Made by a program: the position numbers and the translations under genes
Notes under the pieces: generated by a model
The model's database searches: none
What the model was told of the DNA's origin: nothing
Seen by the model: the letters and a program-made list of their open reading frames with translations, nothing else
Part shown: positions 59,701 through 62,700 of the stretch, one piece after another
Layout: each line of letters begins with the position of its first letter
How positions within the stretch are numbered: the stretch's first letter is position 1
Source: Heterocephalus glaber
Taxonomy: Eukaryota; Chordata; Mammalia; Rodentia; Bathyergidae
Direction: 5' to 3'
Length of the DNA: 64,000 bases
NCBI RefSeq assembly: GCF_000247695.1
Contig: NW_004624782.1
Span: 14,300,750 to 14,364,749, forward strand

Positions 59701-62700
59701 TAGTATATAACCGAGTAACTACCATTTTATTTATTTATTTATTTTGCTTAAATTCTTTTATTGGTACATTTTAGGTATACAATGTTTACATTTACCATTG
59801 GGTGCTTGGACCCATACATGATGGATCTCGGTTCTTTCTTTTTCCCCACTCCCTGTGTGCCTGTAACTACCATTTTAAACACTTACTTTATGGACACTAG
59901 TTTTCATCACTGGAAAAGCATGATTTTCTTTTTGGTTTATTGCACATGCTTTATTATTTTTTAGCAAAATGCTTATTGGCACATTTTAGATATACGTAAT
60001 GATAGCATTCATGATAGGGAACCTGTACCAGTGCATGACATATCTTGCTTCTTCTTTTGTTCTCGCTTCCCCCTCCCTTATGTACAAAAGCTTTGTTTCC
60101 ACTTTCTCGTTTGATTTTCTTTCTTTCTTGCCCTTCCTTTTCTTCTCCCTTCCCCCTCCCTCATTCTTCTTCTCATTTGAACATTTCTTTCCCATTTCCC
60201 AACGTCTATTGTGCATTTTTGAAAGACATAAATTATCTTCACTAAAAAGAAAAAATCTTCACCTTGAAAATAAGGACTTGAGATGCTGAGCGCTCGGGTA
60301 AGATGTCCCGAATCACGCAGCTGGGTGCAGAGGGCTGAGGCCGTCAAGTCCTGTGTGGCCACACAGCCCAGGCTCCTCACCACGCTGCCCTGTCCCTTCA
60401 GGAGATGTGCAGGCTGTCATGTCTTATGCCCTGGGCCTGGACTCTGGCCGCTCACATCCCCGTGCCATCTTTGACGAGACCAAGAACAGTGCACACAGAC
60501 AGAGGCAGACCTTGGGGCTGACAAGGAAGTGTGAGACCCTGACACTGCTGTTACCGGTGAGCAGGCCAGTGGCCAGGCCCCTGGGTCAAGAATGAGGTGG
60601 GGTGGGAGGCAGAGAAGAGCAGGTCCCCTAACACCCACTCTCCCTCAGAAATGTGTGAAGGACTCAGTGAGCCCCATTGTCCTGCGCCTCAACTACACTC
60701 TGGTGGGGACACCCGTGCCCTCTTTTGGGAACCTTCGCCCCATTCTGGCTGAAGATGCCCAGAAGTTTTTCACAGCCTTGGTGAGTCCTGGAGTTGGGCC
60801 CCTTCCAGGGCATGGAAAAGACAAGAGGCTGATTGTTGAAGCTTGTTTGATTTCAATATTTTATTTTATTGTTTCATTTCATCATCTCCTTTTAAATCAT
60901 ATTCTTAATTTTCAGTTTCCCTTTGAAAAGAATTGTGGCAATGACAGCATTTGCCAGGATGACCTCAGCGTCACCTTCAGTTTCAGGAAGTGAGTTTCTC
61001 TCCCTCATCACTGTCTTCCGACCTGCTCCGTGGTGTGGTGCTCGGTTCTCCTGGCCCCAAGGAAACCAGCACAGAGTAGTTTCTTCAGAGGCACCGTGTG
61101 CTGCAAGGTCCTCAGTGGCTGTCCGTCCGTCTCCTGCCTCTCCAAGTGCCTGCACAAGACAGACTTGGCCCAGGGCAGACTGGCAACTCACTCTTGCTGT
61201 CTTGTTGCCCCCACAGCCTGCATACCTTGGTGGTGGGCGACCCCAGGGGACTCAGTGTGACGCTGACTGTGAGGAACCAGGGCGAGGACTCCTACAGGAC
61301 GCAGGTCGCCCTCTACCACCCACTGGGCGTGTCCTACCGGAAAGCGTCAGTGGTCCAGGTAGCCAGACCCTTCTCAGGCCTGTCTGCCCTTGCTTCCCTT
61401 TTCTCCGTGGCTGGGCTTGGCAGCACTACATTTGCCTCCCAGAACCGGCGCTCACAGCAATCCTGGGACGTGTCCTGTTTGTCCGGCTCCTCCACCGAAG
61501 GACCTGGGGCTTTGAAGAGCACCAGCTGCAGCATAAACCATCCCATCTTTCCAGACAACTCCGAGGTCAGAGCCACTAGCTTTTCACCTTCTTTTCTCTT
61601 TTGTCTTCTTCTGGAATTCTCCTCTTCCTTCTCCTCTCTTCCTCTTTTGCCCTTTCCTCCTTGTTCTTTTCTTAAAAGTAGAGGCTCCCCTTTTTTCTTA
61701 CAAAATAGCTTTACTGAGATATAGCTCAAGAGATACCAGGGCCAGGGATTTAGCCCAGTGGTTCTGGCACCTGCCGCGCAAGCGCAAGGTCCCAAGTTCG
61801 ATCCCCGGTACCAAAAAAAAAAAAAATGTACAAGTCAGTGGCTTTCAGTGCATTCAGAGTGATGAACATTAGAGGTCTTGCTACTGGCCGCCAACTCCCA
61901 TCTCCCCAGCCTCTGACGACTACTGATTTACTTTGCCTCTGTAGATTTCATATTCTGGATATTTTGTATAAATAGGAACACACAGTGTGCAGTGTGTGGT
62001 CCTTTGTGACTGGCTTCTTCTGATTAGTGTATTTTCAAGGAACTTTCACTGATAAGTACTTCATTTCCTGCATTGCTGGATAGCCTATGGTATGGATGGG
62101 TGGGATTTTATTTACCTGTTCATCAGCTGATGGATGTGTGTGCTGCTTTTTCTCTCCTGATCTTATCACCATGTCTCCTTTCTCCAATTCAGGTCACCTT
62201 TGATGTCACATTTGATGTGGAGTTTGGTGCTTCCCTTGGAAACAAACTACTCCTCAAGGCTAATGTGACCAGGTACCCTTGTTCCTCACTTTTGGGGCCC
62301 TTTTCCAGGCTGAACTTTTCTCACTACTGATATTCTGTTCAGATCATTCATTCATTCAACAAACAGAGATGAACACACACCAGGTGCCAGGGAATGGACA
62401 GTGGTGGTTAAGGCAGCAGTGGTTCTTGTCCTCACAGAGAGTATGATTTAGTGGCACAGGCAGATAAGAAAACTGGTGATTATCCTACAGTAGGAAATGA
62501 GTGATTCGGCCAGGGAAGGTGGTGCACACATGAAATCCCAGCACTTGGGAGGCTGAGGCAGGAGGATTGCTGTGAGTTCGAGGCCAGCCTGAACTACATA
62601 GTAAGACCTTGCCTCAAAAAACAAACAAACAAATGAGTGATTAAATGGCAGGGCTGTCCAGTGTTCTTGGGAGCTTTGTTCTCAGGAAATATTTCTGAAG

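Noticed and set aside
59986..60383. Lys/Arg/Glu-rich minus-strand frames
   Set aside because: They arise from the pyrimidine-rich L1 3' UTR read backwards.
2511..61826. Dozens of tRNA-like sequences with A and B boxes could be called tRNA genes
   Set aside because: They end in GGTACC plus A-tails, many have target-site duplications, and they lack a proper acceptor stem and anticodon arm. They are ID SINEs.
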